Positions 19,058 through 28,565 of a stretch of DNA of 64,000 nucleotides are shown here, one piece after another. Under the pieces are notes generated by a model that made no database searches, had not been told where the DNA came from, and saw only the letters and a list, made by a program, of their open reading frames with translations. The position numbers were made by a program, and so were the translations under genes. This stretch comes from Thermogutta terrifontis (GTDB lineage Bacteria > Planctomycetota > Planctomycetia > Pirellulales > Thermoguttaceae): the NCBI RefSeq assembly GCF_002277955.1, contig NZ_CP018477.1, positions 1,939,206 through 2,003,205 of the forward strand. The letters run 5' to 3'. Position 1 is the first letter of the stretch. Each line of letters starts with the position of its first letter.

Positions 19058-19765
19058 TTAAAGCCCCGACTCCGTTTCCGCGATGAGACGCCGGATCGCC
19101 TCAGGGTCGTCCAGTTCCCTCAGTTGGGGGAGAAAACCTGGCTGCGCAAGAATCCGGCTAAGTCGGGCAAGCGTCCGCAGGTGGCCGCGGTCGTCCACAG
19201 AGCATATCAAAAAGAAACAATCTGTCAGGGCTCCAGACTCACTTCCGAACGGGATACCGCTCGCTGTCCTCCCGAATGCGAGGAACGGCTGGCCGAGAAT
19301 CCGGCTAAGGGGACGTCGCGGGTGCAACAGGGCGACACCGTTTTCCAACGCTGTGGGGTGCATTTCTTCCCGAGCGAGAACCGCCTCGGCCATCGCCTCA
19401 GGATCCCAGAGCCATCCTGTTCGGGCGGCCACTTCCGCCATCCTTTGAATGACTGCGATCCGCGTCTTTGCCGCCAACGGGACTTCAATCGCTTCCGGTG
19501 GTAACATCTCGGCAATGGAGATTTCGCTTCCGGGGCTCGCTCTGCCACGGAGTTGCTGCTCCATTTCCGCCAGATCGTCATCCTCTGTGGCCAGCCCAAT
19601 GCGGCGCTCCAGCCAGTGGTGGATTTCAGCGCGCGAAAATCGCCAGTGACCGGCGACTTTCCGCCCGGGAATTTTGCCTCGTTCAGCCAGCCGCTGCACT
19701 TGCTGAGGTGTGAGGTGCAGGTACGCGGCAAGGGAAGACAGATCAAAATCTTCTGTGTCCGACAT
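19058..19765 (-). CDS. Excisionase-type HTH fused to PTS EIIA-like domain
   Basis: A 235-residue cytoplasmic protein. Residues about 8-55 form a MerR/excisionase-like helix-turn-helix (LAAYLHLTPQQVQRLAERGKIPGRKVAGHWRFSR). Residues about 82-230 resemble the EIIA domain of the fructose/nitrogen PTS (PtsN-like): a His follows the ENGVALLHPRRP signature (H148), the usual phosphorylation site, and GxxxxSPF-like features are weak. This architecture is known in planctomycetes as a DNA-binding, phosphate-responsive regulator, but its phosphodonor and targets are unknown. It precedes ilvB on the same strand with a gap of about 310 bases, so direct control of ilvB is only a guess. Confidence 0.78.
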   Translation of the reverse strand: MSDTEDFDLSSLAAYLHLTPQQVQRLAERGKIPGRKVAGHWRFSRAEIHHWLERRIGLATEDDDLAEMEQQLRGRASPGSEISIAEMLPPEAIEVPLAAKTRIAVIQRMAEVAARTGWLWDPEAMAEAVLAREEMHPTALENGVALLHPRRPLSRILGQPFLAFGRTASGIPFGSESGALTDCFFLICSVDDRGHLRTLARLSRILAQPGFLPQLRELDDPEAIRRLIAETESGL

Positions 19766-20162
19766 CTGGCCTATCCCCTGTGTTTATCCCCAGTCCTGGA
19801 CTCTCTCACCTGGGCTTGGTTCTTCAGGCTGCGCAACGCTGAAAACACAATCTTGGAAAACTCCGCGCAATACGCCAACTCACGAGACCCGATGCCGATA
19901 ACCTTGATTGTCCGCTACGATGGGGTGGTGGTCTATCCAGGGCAGCAGCGCCAGGCTTTTCGTCGAACGAATTGTTTGGGCGCCCGATACCAACCGGGTA
20001 AAGTTGGCAAACCAGGCTGATTCTGCCGAAGTGATGGGTTGTTGCTTGGCGGAACTGGTCTTCGGGCCTCTTGCAAAGTTGACAGAATAAGTTATAACGG
20101 CGAACCAAAGGACTAATCGTATCGTGCAACACGGTGATTGTCGGCATATGGAGGAACAGCTT
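19766..20162. other. Divergent intergenic region
   Basis: About 400 bases between divergent genes. The rightmost part has a promoter-like pair at 20071-20098. Nothing else is recognisable. Confidence 0.4.
20071..20098 (+). promoter_or_regulatory. Putative sigma-70 promoter of the oxidoreductase gene
   Basis: TTGCAA (20071-20076) and TATAAC (20093-20098) are spaced by 16 bases, about 65 bases before the start codon at 20163. Confidence 0.42.
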
Positions 20163-21350
20163 ATGGACACCATCAATGTCGCGTTGATCGGTCAGGGGTT
20201 TATGGGGCGGTCCCACTCGAATGCGTGGGGTCAGGTGGCCAAGTTTTTCAAGCCGCCCATCAAGCCGATTATGCATACGTCTTTTGGTCAACCAGGGGTG
20301 GACCCCGACCCGGCGGGTTTCGCGGCGAATTGGGGCTGGAAAAATGTTTCCACCGATTGGGAATCAGTCGTGAAGAACCCCGAAATCGGTCTCGTGGACA
20401 TTGTGACGCCCAACTACATGCACGCGCCGGTGGCCAAGGCCGCCATCGCTGCGGGCAAACACGTGGCCTGTGAAAAGCCGATTGCAGGGACGCTTGCCGA
20501 TGCCCGCGAAATGGTGGAGGCGGCGAAGAAAGCGAATGTGAAGACGTTTGTGTGGTTCAACTATCGCCGATGCCCTGCCGTGGCACTCGCCCATCTGTTG
20601 GTCAAGCAGGGAAAGCTCGGTGAAATTCGGCACGTTCGTGCTGCGTATCTCCAGGATTGGGCTGACGAAAACGTACCCCTCGTTTGGCGATTCGATAAGA
20701 ATCTCGCGGGCTCCGGCGCCCACGGGGACCTGAACGCTCACATTGTGGACATGACACGTTTCGTCACCGGCTTGGAAATCACTGAAATTGCCGGCGCAAT
20801 CGCAGAAACGTTTATCAAGAAGCGGAGACTGCCAAGTGCAGGCTCGACTGGTGCAATCGTTTCGGGTGGTGCCGGCAAGGAGGAGTGGGGCGACGTCACT
20901 GTGGATGACACGGTGCTCTTCCTGGCACGATTCTCCAATGGTGCCGTCGCCAGCTTCGAGGCGGCACGTCAGGCCACCGGCAATCAGAACCGCAACATGT
21001 TCGAAATCAATGGCACAAAAGGTGCGCTCAAGTTTGATTTCGAGCGGATGAATGAACTGCTGTTCTATGATGCCACGCTGCCTCGCGCGGTCCAGGGTTG
21101 GACGAACATCATGGTCACACATGCTCCGGATCACCCGTATATCGCCAACTGGTGGCCGGACGCCCACATCATCGGTTACGAACACGGCTTTGTGAACCAG
21201 GCGTATGATATCCTGCGAGTGATTGCCGGTCAGGAGCCTGTGGTGCCGATTCCGGACTTCGAGGACGCTTATCAAACGCAGCGGGTCTTGGAGGCCGCTT
21301 TGATTTCTGCCCGGGAGCGGCGCCCGGTGAAGCTCGAAGAGGTGTACTGA
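20163..21350 (+). CDS. Cytoplasmic Gfo/Idh/MocA family oxidoreductase
   Basis: A 395-residue NAD(P)-dependent dehydrogenase-like protein. INVALIGQGFMGRSH at the N-terminus is the Rossmann dinucleotide motif, followed by PNYMHAP and the family EKP motif at residues 104-106 that carries the usual catalytic lysine region. The C-terminal half is the alpha/beta substrate domain. Unlike the other four family members here it has no Tat signal, so it is cytosolic, probably acting on a sugar, sugar acid or inositol. The start at 20163 is set by GGAGG eight bases upstream; an earlier in-frame start at 20124 has no RBS. A terminator follows at 21439-21483. Substrate is not deducible. Confidence 0.87.
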   Translation: MDTINVALIGQGFMGRSHSNAWGQVAKFFKPPIKPIMHTSFGQPGVDPDPAGFAANWGWKNVSTDWESVVKNPEIGLVDIVTPNYMHAPVAKAAIAAGKHVACEKPIAGTLADAREMVEAAKKANVKTFVWFNYRRCPAVALAHLLVKQGKLGEIRHVRAAYLQDWADENVPLVWRFDKNLAGSGAHGDLNAHIVDMTRFVTGLEITEIAGAIAETFIKKRRLPSAGSTGAIVSGGAGKEEWGDVTVDDTVLFLARFSNGAVASFEAARQATGNQNRNMFEINGTKGALKFDFERMNELLFYDATLPRAVQGWTNIMVTHAPDHPYIANWWPDAHIIGYEHGFVNQAYDILRVIAGQEPVVPIPDFEDAYQTQRVLEAALISARERRPVKLEEVY

Positions 21351-21438
21351 ACTGACCTCGAGCCCGTCGCGTCGAGTAAATGGTGACGGGACGTTGGTCA
21401 ACTGGAGATTGGTGAAACTTTCCGACAGGAGGTCACTC

Positions 21439-21483
21439 GGGGCGCTATGGACCGAGGAGCGGCTAGTCCAGAGCGCCCCTTTT
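21439..21483 (+). terminator. Rho-independent terminator
   Basis: Stem GGGGCGCT (21439-21446) pairs with AGCGCCCC (21472-21479). After one mismatch TGGAC pairs with GTCCA inside it. The loop has 13 bases and a T-rich tail (TTTTCTCTCTC) follows. It ends the oxidoreductase transcript. Confidence 0.75.
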
Positions 21484-21584
21484 CTCTCTCATCACGGCAT
21501 TTGCCTGTGGGGATGATCTCCGTTTTCCTCAATGCCGGCTTCCGTTTGGTGATCGCCGAGTGATTACCTGTCCATCCGCGCTTT

Positions 21585-21815
21585 TGCAAAAACTACGACA
21601 CCTCGCGGGCGCAATGCGCGTTGCAGGGGGCAATTCATGAATTGCCCCTACCGTTTAGACGGCAACTGAACCGGAGACTCGGAGCCCGGCCAGTGAAATG
21701 GCCTGTGCAAGCTCCAAGAACGGACCTAACATGCAGGTCCTTCCGGGCTGAATCCCGCCCCGCCCGAAGCCATGCCGAGGTCCACGTCCCCGTCAGAAAG
21801 AATGAGGATGAGTCA
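21585..21815. repeat. Dispersed repeat copy B (palindrome core 21627-21648)
   Basis: A perfect copy of the 22-base palindrome, preceded by the same TTTTGCAAAAAC-type lead as copy A. It is followed by CCTACCGTTTAGACGG, a GGACCTAACATGCAGGTCC hairpin and AATGAGGATGAGTCAGG. Copy E has the same order of modules, so the unit is longer than the palindrome. Confidence 0.65.
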
Positions 21816-21822
21816 GGAGTGT

Positions 21823-22515
21823 TTACCGGTCACGATCTCGGGCGGAAACCAACAACAGGTAATAGAGCAGAGTGAGGATCGCCTGGAGCGTGGCCGCCAC
21901 GTAAGTCCAGGCCGCTGCATTGAGAACTCGATTCACATAAGTAAGTTCCTCAGGGGAGACGATGCCGCGTTCCACCAGGAGCTGCTTGGCCCGGCGGCTT
22001 GCGTTGAACTCGACGGGCAGATTGATGACTTGAAAGATGACCACCGCCGAGAACAGATAAACACCCACCCAGGCGAGCCAGGTGAGACCCATCCCTAAAC
22101 CGATGAGAAGGGCGAGAAGACCCAGGCTGCTTCCGAAATTGGCAGCCGGATAGGCGATTTGGGTAATCATGAGGGGCGCATACCCGTGGGCATGCTGAAG
22201 GGCATGACCCACTTCATGAGCCGCAATTCCCACCGAGGCGAGGCTTCGGCCCCGATAGACGTCAGGGCTGAGGCGGATGACGCGCTCGCTTGGGGAATAA
22301 TGGTCAGTTAATTCACCGGGGACCATATCCACGTCCACATCCGTGAGCCCGGCAGAGTTGAGAATTAACCGAGCTGCCTCTGCCCCACTCAGTCGCGCCG
22401 GGATTTGCCTTGCCTGCGCATAGGTGCTGCGCACCCGGAACTGGGCCCACAGAGCCAAAATGATCGCCGGACTAATGAAGATCAGGTAAAACGGATCGAA
22501 GAAAAACATCGGCAC
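21823..22515 (-). CDS. YugP-type membrane zinc metallopeptidase
   Basis: A 230-residue integral membrane protein of the Zn_peptidase_2 (YugP) family. A hydrophobic N-terminal segment (about 5-24) precedes the metal site HEVGH (H100, E101, H104). Three more membrane segments follow (about 115-135, 140-165 and 205-225). Members are thought to cleave membrane or envelope proteins, but their physiological substrates are poorly known. I use the GTG at 22515 because GAGGAGG lies ten bases before it; the ATG at 22509 is two codons further and less well placed. The gene stands alone, convergent with repeat copy B. Confidence 0.85.
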   Translation of the reverse strand: MPMFFFDPFYLIFISPAIILALWAQFRVRSTYAQARQIPARLSGAEAARLILNSAGLTDVDVDMVPGELTDHYSPSERVIRLSPDVYRGRSLASVGIAAHEVGHALQHAHGYAPLMITQIAYPAANFGSSLGLLALLIGLGMGLTWLAWVGVYLFSAVVIFQVINLPVEFNASRRAKQLLVERGIVSPEELTYVNRVLNAAAWTYVAATLQAILTLLYYLLLVSARDRDR

Positions 22516-22930
22516 GACGCGTTCACCTCCTCAAAAATTTATCCATTCCAGTGTTGACACCATCCCCGATGTGTTCACCGGGCAAACCCCTTGAATGTCG
22601 GAAGATGCCCGTCGTGATGACAGGCTTCAACCCAATTTTACGTTGGGTTTTCAGATTGTGTAGATCGGATTCCTGTTGCAGAATCAGGCTTGCCGGTCTA
22701 ACATGGTAGCGGCGAAGTGGAAGACAATCTGGGCACACTCGAAAGGAGCCGTCCTCCAACCGGGCCACGAAGGTGTCGCCCTGTGCAGAAAAGCTTGGCG
22801 GCGTCAATCCCTGGCTCTGGCTTCCCCCCAATCCGGACTGAATGCCCGGACGCTCAATTCGGGATCAAAGAATCAACTGCCGTGACTCGTGTTGGGTATT
22901 CCTTCAGACGCATTTCGGGAGGACTATGTT
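22516..22930. other. Divergent intergenic region
   Basis: About 415 bases between the protease and the Tat oxidoreductase. I see no supported gene, hairpin or clear promoter. Confidence 0.4.
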
Positions 22931-24196
22931 ATGCAGCAGCCTCGTATCTCACGCAGACGCGCGTTGCAATCCCTTGTGGCCACGTCGCTGGCCATTCCCT
23001 CATGCGTCAAGGCGACGGCCTTGGGGCTTGAAGGAGCCACACCGGCCAGTGAACGGGTGACGGTCGGACACATCGGAGTGGGAGGACGTGGACGGGATTT
23101 GCTTCGAGGTTTCATGACCTGTCCTGGCGCGCAACCCGTAGCGGTTGCCGACGCCTATCGCGACCGTCGCGAGGCGATGGCGGAAATGATTGAAGGAAAG
23201 GCCTACGGAGACTTTCGCGAACTGTTGGCCCGCGAGGATATCGATGCGGTGGTCATTGCCACTCCTGATCACTGGCACGTGCCCATCGCAATCATGGCGG
23301 CCAAGGCCGGCAAACACGCTTACGTCGAGAAACCGCTCGGACTGACAGTGGAGCAGGACCTGCTGTGCCGCAAGGTTTTCCGCGAAACCGGCCGTGTGTT
23401 CCAGTATGGAACCCAGCAGCGGAGCATGGCCCACGGCCGATTTGGCTGCGAACTGGTTCGCAGCGGGAAAATCGGCGAACTGAAAAGGATCGAGGTGATT
23501 GCCCCTGATGGTGGAGCAGGTGGGTCCACTGAACCGGCTCCTGTGCCGCCTGAGCTGGATTACGAAATGTGGATCGGTCCAGCCCCCATGAAGCCGTACA
23601 CGGTGAGCCGTTGCAATCCACCGGGGACTTACTGGATTTATGATTTTTCCATCGGATTCCTGGCCGGTTGGGGGGCCCATCCGCTGGATATCATGATCTG
23701 GGGATGTGACGCAGATCTGGCAGGCCCGATGACCTTCGAGGGAACTGGTGAGATTCCGAAAGAGGGACTCTACGATACCGTGATCCACTGGGATGTGACC
23801 GTCCAGATGGGAAATGGGGTGGTGATGACCTTCAAGCCGGGCAGCGATTCAACGAAATTCATCGGCACAGAAGGCTGGGTGGACGTGCGCCGCGCAGGGA
23901 TTGATGCCGAACCGAAGTCGCTCCTTAAGCTGGAGTTGGGTCCCAATGACGTGCACCTGACCCGCAGTCCGCGACACGACCAGAATTTCATCGAAGCCAT
24001 CAAATCCGGTGGAAAGGCCATTGCCCCGATCGATGAGGCTGTGCGATCGGACATCATCAGCCATATGTGCGATATTGCCATCCGCACTGGCCGGAAAATC
24101 ACGTGGGATCCCAAGAAAGAAGAAATCGTCGGCGATCCGGAGGCCGCCAAGATGCTATCCCGGCCAATGAGGCCGCCGTGGAAGCTGGAGGTCTGA
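22931..24196 (+). CDS. Tat-exported Gfo/Idh/MocA family oxidoreductase
   Basis: A 421-residue protein. The N-terminus ISRRRALQSLVATSLAIPS is a twin-arginine signal, so the protein should be exported folded with its cofactor bound. The Rossmann motif is VGHIGVGGRGRDLLRG, followed by IATPDHWHVPIAIMAAKAGKHAYVEKP, typical of this planctomycete subfamily, and the later WIGPAPMKPY. The start ATG at 22931 has GGAGG eight bases upstream; the frame is open further upstream but without an RBS. Physiological substrates are unknown; glycan-derived sugars are a common guess. The neighbouring glycosidase-like genes (24413-30266) fit that idea. Confidence 0.88.
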   Translation: MQQPRISRRRALQSLVATSLAIPSCVKATALGLEGATPASERVTVGHIGVGGRGRDLLRGFMTCPGAQPVAVADAYRDRREAMAEMIEGKAYGDFRELLAREDIDAVVIATPDHWHVPIAIMAAKAGKHAYVEKPLGLTVEQDLLCRKVFRETGRVFQYGTQQRSMAHGRFGCELVRSGKIGELKRIEVIAPDGGAGGSTEPAPVPPELDYEMWIGPAPMKPYTVSRCNPPGTYWIYDFSIGFLAGWGAHPLDIMIWGCDADLAGPMTFEGTGEIPKEGLYDTVIHWDVTVQMGNGVVMTFKPGSDSTKFIGTEGWVDVRRAGIDAEPKSLLKLELGPNDVHLTRSPRHDQNFIEAIKSGGKAIAPIDEAVRSDIISHMCDIAIRTGRKITWDPKKEEIVGDPEAAKMLSRPMRPPWKLEV

Positions 24197-24412
24197 CCGA
24201 CTGGTCCATTGGGAAAGCGGCGGGGATGGCTTCCACCAACTTTCCCAACCACCGTTCCGTGCACGATTCAGGCGGTAAGCGGTGAGATCGGGTGTACAAC
24301 GCCCGGCCGCTGCCGCGCTGTGTCCGAGCCGCCACCAACAAAGGTCAGGCGTCCGCCCGAGCTGTGCGGGAAGCGAAAAAACCAAGCTCATGTGTGAGCT
24401 CAGTGAGCGTTG

Positions 24413-27400
24413 TCAACGCTCGCCGGAGTTCTGGGAAGATTGAGGCGCTGTAGACACCGTGTAGGCCCACTGAGGCGCGCGGCTCTCAATGCGCAACTCC
24501 GCCCAACATCCCCAATCGCCGACGGAGTTGCCCGCCGGTCCGACGTCTGCCACGAGTTTGAGCTTGATGGTCTTCCCTGCCCAGGGACTTAGATCGAGCT
24601 CCCAGGGATGCCAAGCGTGGTCGCGCTGGATGATTTCTCCAAGGAGCGTGTGCTGGCCGCCATCGTCCACCACATAAACCTGGTACAGGATGCCGTCTCC
24701 GGGGTCGCTTCCGTCGCCTTTGCCTACGGCACATCGCAAACAGGCAGGCACATTCGGCGGAAGATGAACTGGCTCGAGGACGGCCGCCACGTAGCCCACA
24801 CCTCCGCGATAGGGCGGATGCATGAACAGAGATGCCTTCTCCACGCCCCCGCAGGAAGTTTTCCTTTTGTCCACGATCGCCCCTGTGGCCGAGTCCACAG
24901 GGGCCTCGTTGTGACCGCGCACGCATTGCATGGTGGATTCAATTTCAGGAAACGGCACAACTTCCACGAGTCGGCGGTCCACAGCGAGCCGCCACATTTG
25001 GCGAAGAGTGAAACCGTTTGCACTGAGTTCCACCGGCACATCGATGACGCCCTTCTTTTCCGGTGGTCGGAAGGGTAGAGAGACCACCGTCCAACTCCGC
25101 GGAGCGAGTTTAACCTGTTGAGTGGCTTCCCCAACTTTAACCAGGAAAGGTTTTTCGTCCGGCAAATTGGCACGCAGTGACAGCGACCATTTTTGCTCAG
25201 CGGCGTTTACCTGGAGATCAACATCCGCCAGGGGAACCACGCGAAAATCCAACCAGTGTCCATTATGCGAGTGCCACACGAGACTTCCTGGTTTGGCGTC
25301 GAGGGGAACAATCCAGGACCCAGAAGGTTTCCCTTCGATCTTAACGGTCTCGCCGGGTACGACCGTTTCCCGATCGCAGTTCAGGCTGGTGGAAGGCGGC
25401 GGTTCAGGTATGAGTCGGTAGCTGAAAGATGGGTTCTGGGGAACCACGTGGACAAATCCCCGAGCAAACCTGACCTCAACCGGTTGGCCCTCCCTGCTCT
25501 CTTCATCAAGGCCGGTTGCCTTGGCTGACTGGCCATTCAACTTGACAGCCATGACGCTGCAATCGAGGGGAATTAGCTCAAAACTTCCGTCCGATTTTGG
25601 CAGCAGGACCAATTGGCCATCACACAGCACACGCGGAAAACGTGTGATTTTTCCCCGCCCGTTGGCATAGATGTAAGCTGGGGATTCTACGTAGTCGCAA
25701 CGGTGATTCTCTATGAGGGCCGAATACGCGAGCAGCTGACCGTCGGGAAACTCTCCCCGTGCACACCAACCGTTCGGCGGTAAAGTCAGGTCCATTTCCG
25801 GAATATGCCATGAATCGTGGGAGTGGCCGTTCACCCACAGCTCAAGGCCGTTGGAGTACTTCACGTACACCTGTGACCGGCGGTACGCTCCTGTGAGGAG
25901 CGCTCGGCTGGTCGGTTCCAGGTGCCCTTCAGCATTCCAGTAACGGATATCCGCCACTGTGGCCTGGGCATATCGGGCGTGAATTTGTTGTACTGAGTAG
26001 TAGCTTCGGATGGCGTTGCCCATTCCGCCTTCCATGACAAGAAAGCCCGTGTGACCAAAGGCGAGTGTCGCTGCCAGAAACCGATCCAGTGCCTGCTCGT
26101 CGCTCAGGTGGGGGTGGCCCTGCGGATAAAACATCCCCAAATTTCCCATCCCGAAATTGCAGCACAGGGGGTGGAGTTTCCGCAGGTCAAAATCGACCAG
26201 CCAGGGATTGATATCGAGCCGGGCGAGTTGGTCCTGACCGTAATTGCCATCCGTCAGACCGCAGTAGTACCAGTGGTTGTTCCCTTCGCTGTACACCGGC
26301 CCATTCCAGGTGGCCTTCTGGTGAAGCATGATCTCGCCATAGGCATAGAATGTGGCGGCGAAGGTCCCTGCTCCTGGTACACGGGCATCAAAGTCGCAGT
26401 AATCCCACGGGCGGACGGCCGTGTGGACGTCGCAGTACGCGGTGCTCAGATGGAATTTCTCCTGAATGATGGGGGCCAGTTTAGCCTCGAATTCCACCGC
26501 TCGGGCTGGTTTGAGGTTGTAACAGCGTGGCCACGCCCGGCGCCAGTTACCGTCCGATAACCGTGTGACGCAGTCCTCATTCCAGAACTCATTGACTGGC
26601 GCGTAGTCCGTATAGTTGTTGTAGATGCCGTAGCGAAATCCCAGTTCCTGCATTTTTTGGGCATACCAGCGCTGCCCTTCATCACCCCCCTTCCCCGGTG
26701 CCGCACGGGTACGCAGCGTGAAACTTTCGCCACCATCTCGCCAACCTGTCTCGTGGTCGGTGACGACGATGTTCGTCATACCGTAGCGGGCGACGCGCTT
26801 CCACAGCTCATAATCACGCTGGCGATTCGACGCCCCGTGAGCCCGCCAAACTCGCTCTCCGGCCACGTGCATCCAGGGGGATTTTGGATTAGGAATATTC
26901 GGCAATACCTCTTCAAACTGGGGTGAGACTGTCAGGAAGATGCGTTCAAAGCAGTCATTGAGTTGGCCGTCTGTTTTGGGCAGATAGCGGGCACCACCGT
27001 TATACACGAGATGCTGAGGGGAAGGATCATTGATCGCGAAAAGGGCCGACGCGTTGGAACGGTAGTAATCCACAAGCCCCATCATGAACAGTGGCATGTG
27101 ATCATCCCCCGCCACAACGACGGCCGGTCGGTGGGCGTCGCAGGTCAGATACGGCAGCGTGATCAATCGTGGGGAAGGAATTCCCTCTGCGTATCCAAAT
27201 TGCACTTCACCCACCACACCGCCGCGACACGCGACATCGATGACGAGGCTTTTCTGCCACAGTCGAAACGTGTAGGTCACCTCGGTGCTGAGACCGTCGG
27301 CCTCTGCCCGCCAACGGGAAACCACGCGCTGGTCCTCTTTGCGGCAGTCAAGGAGCGTGTATTTCGGCTCTACAAGCCGTCCGTCAGGGAGGCGAAGTCG

Positions 27401-28339
27401 AATCCCTCCGTTCACCATCGGCCGGAACGTCAGCCCATTTGACCAAACCACGGCGACATCACCCCAGTGTCCTTCCCGCGGCTGGTAGCGATAGGCGAAC
27501 TGGCAGTCGGTTCCTTCGTAACGGAATTCAAACGCATCGCCCGTGTGGACAACTTCGGTCCGATATGGCTGCGTGAGCTGATCGGGAAGGATAGTTTCTT
27601 CCCGCGTGGGGAACGGAAGAACGCCAGGGCCGGTGTTTGTGCCGGTTGTTTGGCCTTCTGGGAGAGTAAGGGGACGCCTGGGTCGCGGCGCAAAAGCTAG
27701 GGGCGGCAACGCTTCCAGGTAGGGCGTCAGGTTGTCGAAATACAGAACACGGTCCTCCGCGTTTGTACCCCCGCTGATCTCGATACCTTCGACGAGCCCG
27801 CCCTGCTCCAGGGCCTTGGCATCTTCCGGACGAAGGCGAGTGTGGACGAGAAACCATTCCCGCCAGTTGACACGTCCCATATCGGCTCGAATAGACCGGC
27901 CGTCGGGGGACTTCAGGAGGATGGTGATTTGCACCTGAGGTGTGCTTGGGTCTGGAACCCATGCCCAGTTATTGCCGTAGATCCACACGTTGACGCAGTC
28001 CACCGGCCCGGCAAACGGCACAGGCTGCGGCGGCCTGACAATGATTGCGGGATTCGGGCCAGTTCCTCGATAGGTGAGCTTGCCCACATACTTTCCCCAA
28101 ATCTGTTGCTCGCGGGAGCGGATGAACTCGGCTACCGCATTTCTGGTTTCCACGGTCCATCCGTCAAGGTTTTCAAAGTCGATGAGAGGCGGCCGCGTAT
28201 CCTCCGTGCGGCCGGCCCAGTCCATTTCGTACGGACGCTTTCCTACAACCTCCTCTGCCTCGCAAAGGAAAGAGTAGGACTGTATTCCAAGCAGAATTCC
28301 CAAAAGCGTCAAGTACCTGAAATAGAGGGTGTGAAGCAT
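24413..28339 (-). CDS. Very large secreted glycosidase-like protein
   Basis: A 1308-residue protein. The start ATG at 28339 has GGGAG six bases upstream and opens a signal peptide (LYFRYLTLLGILLGIQSYSFLCEA); the frame is open further upstream but would overlap the divergent gene. Residues about 40-230 look like a beta-sandwich carbohydrate-binding region. The middle has a galactose-mutarotase-like beta domain and then a barrel with TNIVVTDHETGWRDGG, FRYGIYNNYTDYAP, TAYCDVHTA and GPVYSEGNNHWYY. The Asp of YCDVH and the Glu of YSEGN are candidate nucleophile and acid, which recalls GH101-like endo-glycosidases; this is a weak resemblance. The C-terminus (about 1130-1290) looks like an NPCBM-type module. 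It probably degrades an extracellular polysaccharide. Confidence 0.78.
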   Translation of the reverse strand: MLHTLYFRYLTLLGILLGIQSYSFLCEAEEVVGKRPYEMDWAGRTEDTRPPLIDFENLDGWTVETRNAVAEFIRSREQQIWGKYVGKLTYRGTGPNPAIIVRPPQPVPFAGPVDCVNVWIYGNNWAWVPDPSTPQVQITILLKSPDGRSIRADMGRVNWREWFLVHTRLRPEDAKALEQGGLVEGIEISGGTNAEDRVLYFDNLTPYLEALPPLAFAPRPRRPLTLPEGQTTGTNTGPGVLPFPTREETILPDQLTQPYRTEVVHTGDAFEFRYEGTDCQFAYRYQPREGHWGDVAVVWSNGLTFRPMVNGGIRLRLPDGRLVEPKYTLLDCRKEDQRVVSRWRAEADGLSTEVTYTFRLWQKSLVIDVACRGGVVGEVQFGYAEGIPSPRLITLPYLTCDAHRPAVVVAGDDHMPLFMMGLVDYYRSNASALFAINDPSPQHLVYNGGARYLPKTDGQLNDCFERIFLTVSPQFEEVLPNIPNPKSPWMHVAGERVWRAHGASNRQRDYELWKRVARYGMTNIVVTDHETGWRDGGESFTLRTRAAPGKGGDEGQRWYAQKMQELGFRYGIYNNYTDYAPVNEFWNEDCVTRLSDGNWRRAWPRCYNLKPARAVEFEAKLAPIIQEKFHLSTAYCDVHTAVRPWDYCDFDARVPGAGTFAATFYAYGEIMLHQKATWNGPVYSEGNNHWYYCGLTDGNYGQDQLARLDINPWLVDFDLRKLHPLCCNFGMGNLGMFYPQGHPHLSDEQALDRFLAATLAFGHTGFLVMEGGMGNAIRSYYSVQQIHARYAQATVADIRYWNAEGHLEPTSRALLTGAYRRSQVYVKYSNGLELWVNGHSHDSWHIPEMDLTLPPNGWCARGEFPDGQLLAYSALIENHRCDYVESPAYIYANGRGKITRFPRVLCDGQLVLLPKSDGSFELIPLDCSVMAVKLNGQSAKATGLDEESREGQPVEVRFARGFVHVVPQNPSFSYRLIPEPPPSTSLNCDRETVVPGETVKIEGKPSGSWIVPLDAKPGSLVWHSHNGHWLDFRVVPLADVDLQVNAAEQKWSLSLRANLPDEKPFLVKVGEATQQVKLAPRSWTVVSLPFRPPEKKGVIDVPVELSANGFTLRQMWRLAVDRRLVEVVPFPEIESTMQCVRGHNEAPVDSATGAIVDKRKTSCGGVEKASLFMHPPYRGGVGYVAAVLEPVHLPPNVPACLRCAVGKGDGSDPGDGILYQVYVVDDGGQHTLLGEIIQRDHAWHPWELDLSPWAGKTIKLKLVADVGPAGNSVGDWGCWAELRIESRAPQWAYTVSTAPQSSQNSGER

Positions 28340-28565
28340 GGTCATCTCCCTCAACGAGTACAGTTTGATCGTCGTCCCGGCCTGCCCTTTGCGGGAAATC
28401 ATAGGGAGGAAAGGGAACTTAGGGTGCTGAAAGGCGACGTACAAACGCACGGGGGCACTTGTGTGCTGCGTGCGAAGGAACGACAATTCTCGTCGGTCGA
28501 GCCCCATTATGTTCTGCCCTTTGGCGAAAAGCGAGAGGGTGTAGCTTTGCGAGGAGGAATCTGCC
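28340..28565. promoter_or_regulatory. Shared divergent promoter region of two glycosidase-like genes
   Basis: These 226 bases separate two head-to-head secreted-protein genes and must hold both promoters. I cannot pick out -35/-10 pairs with confidence. The layout suggests joint regulation. Confidence 0.35.

Larger units (their letters stand above)
21351..21822. other. Convergent intergenic region with terminator and repeat copy B
   Basis: The region holds the hairpin at 21439-21483 and repeat copy B from about 21585. No gene is supported here. Confidence 0.5.

Noticed and set aside
20364..21401. Minus-strand open frame of 345 codons
   Set aside because: It is antisense to the Gfo/Idh gene and shows no domain.
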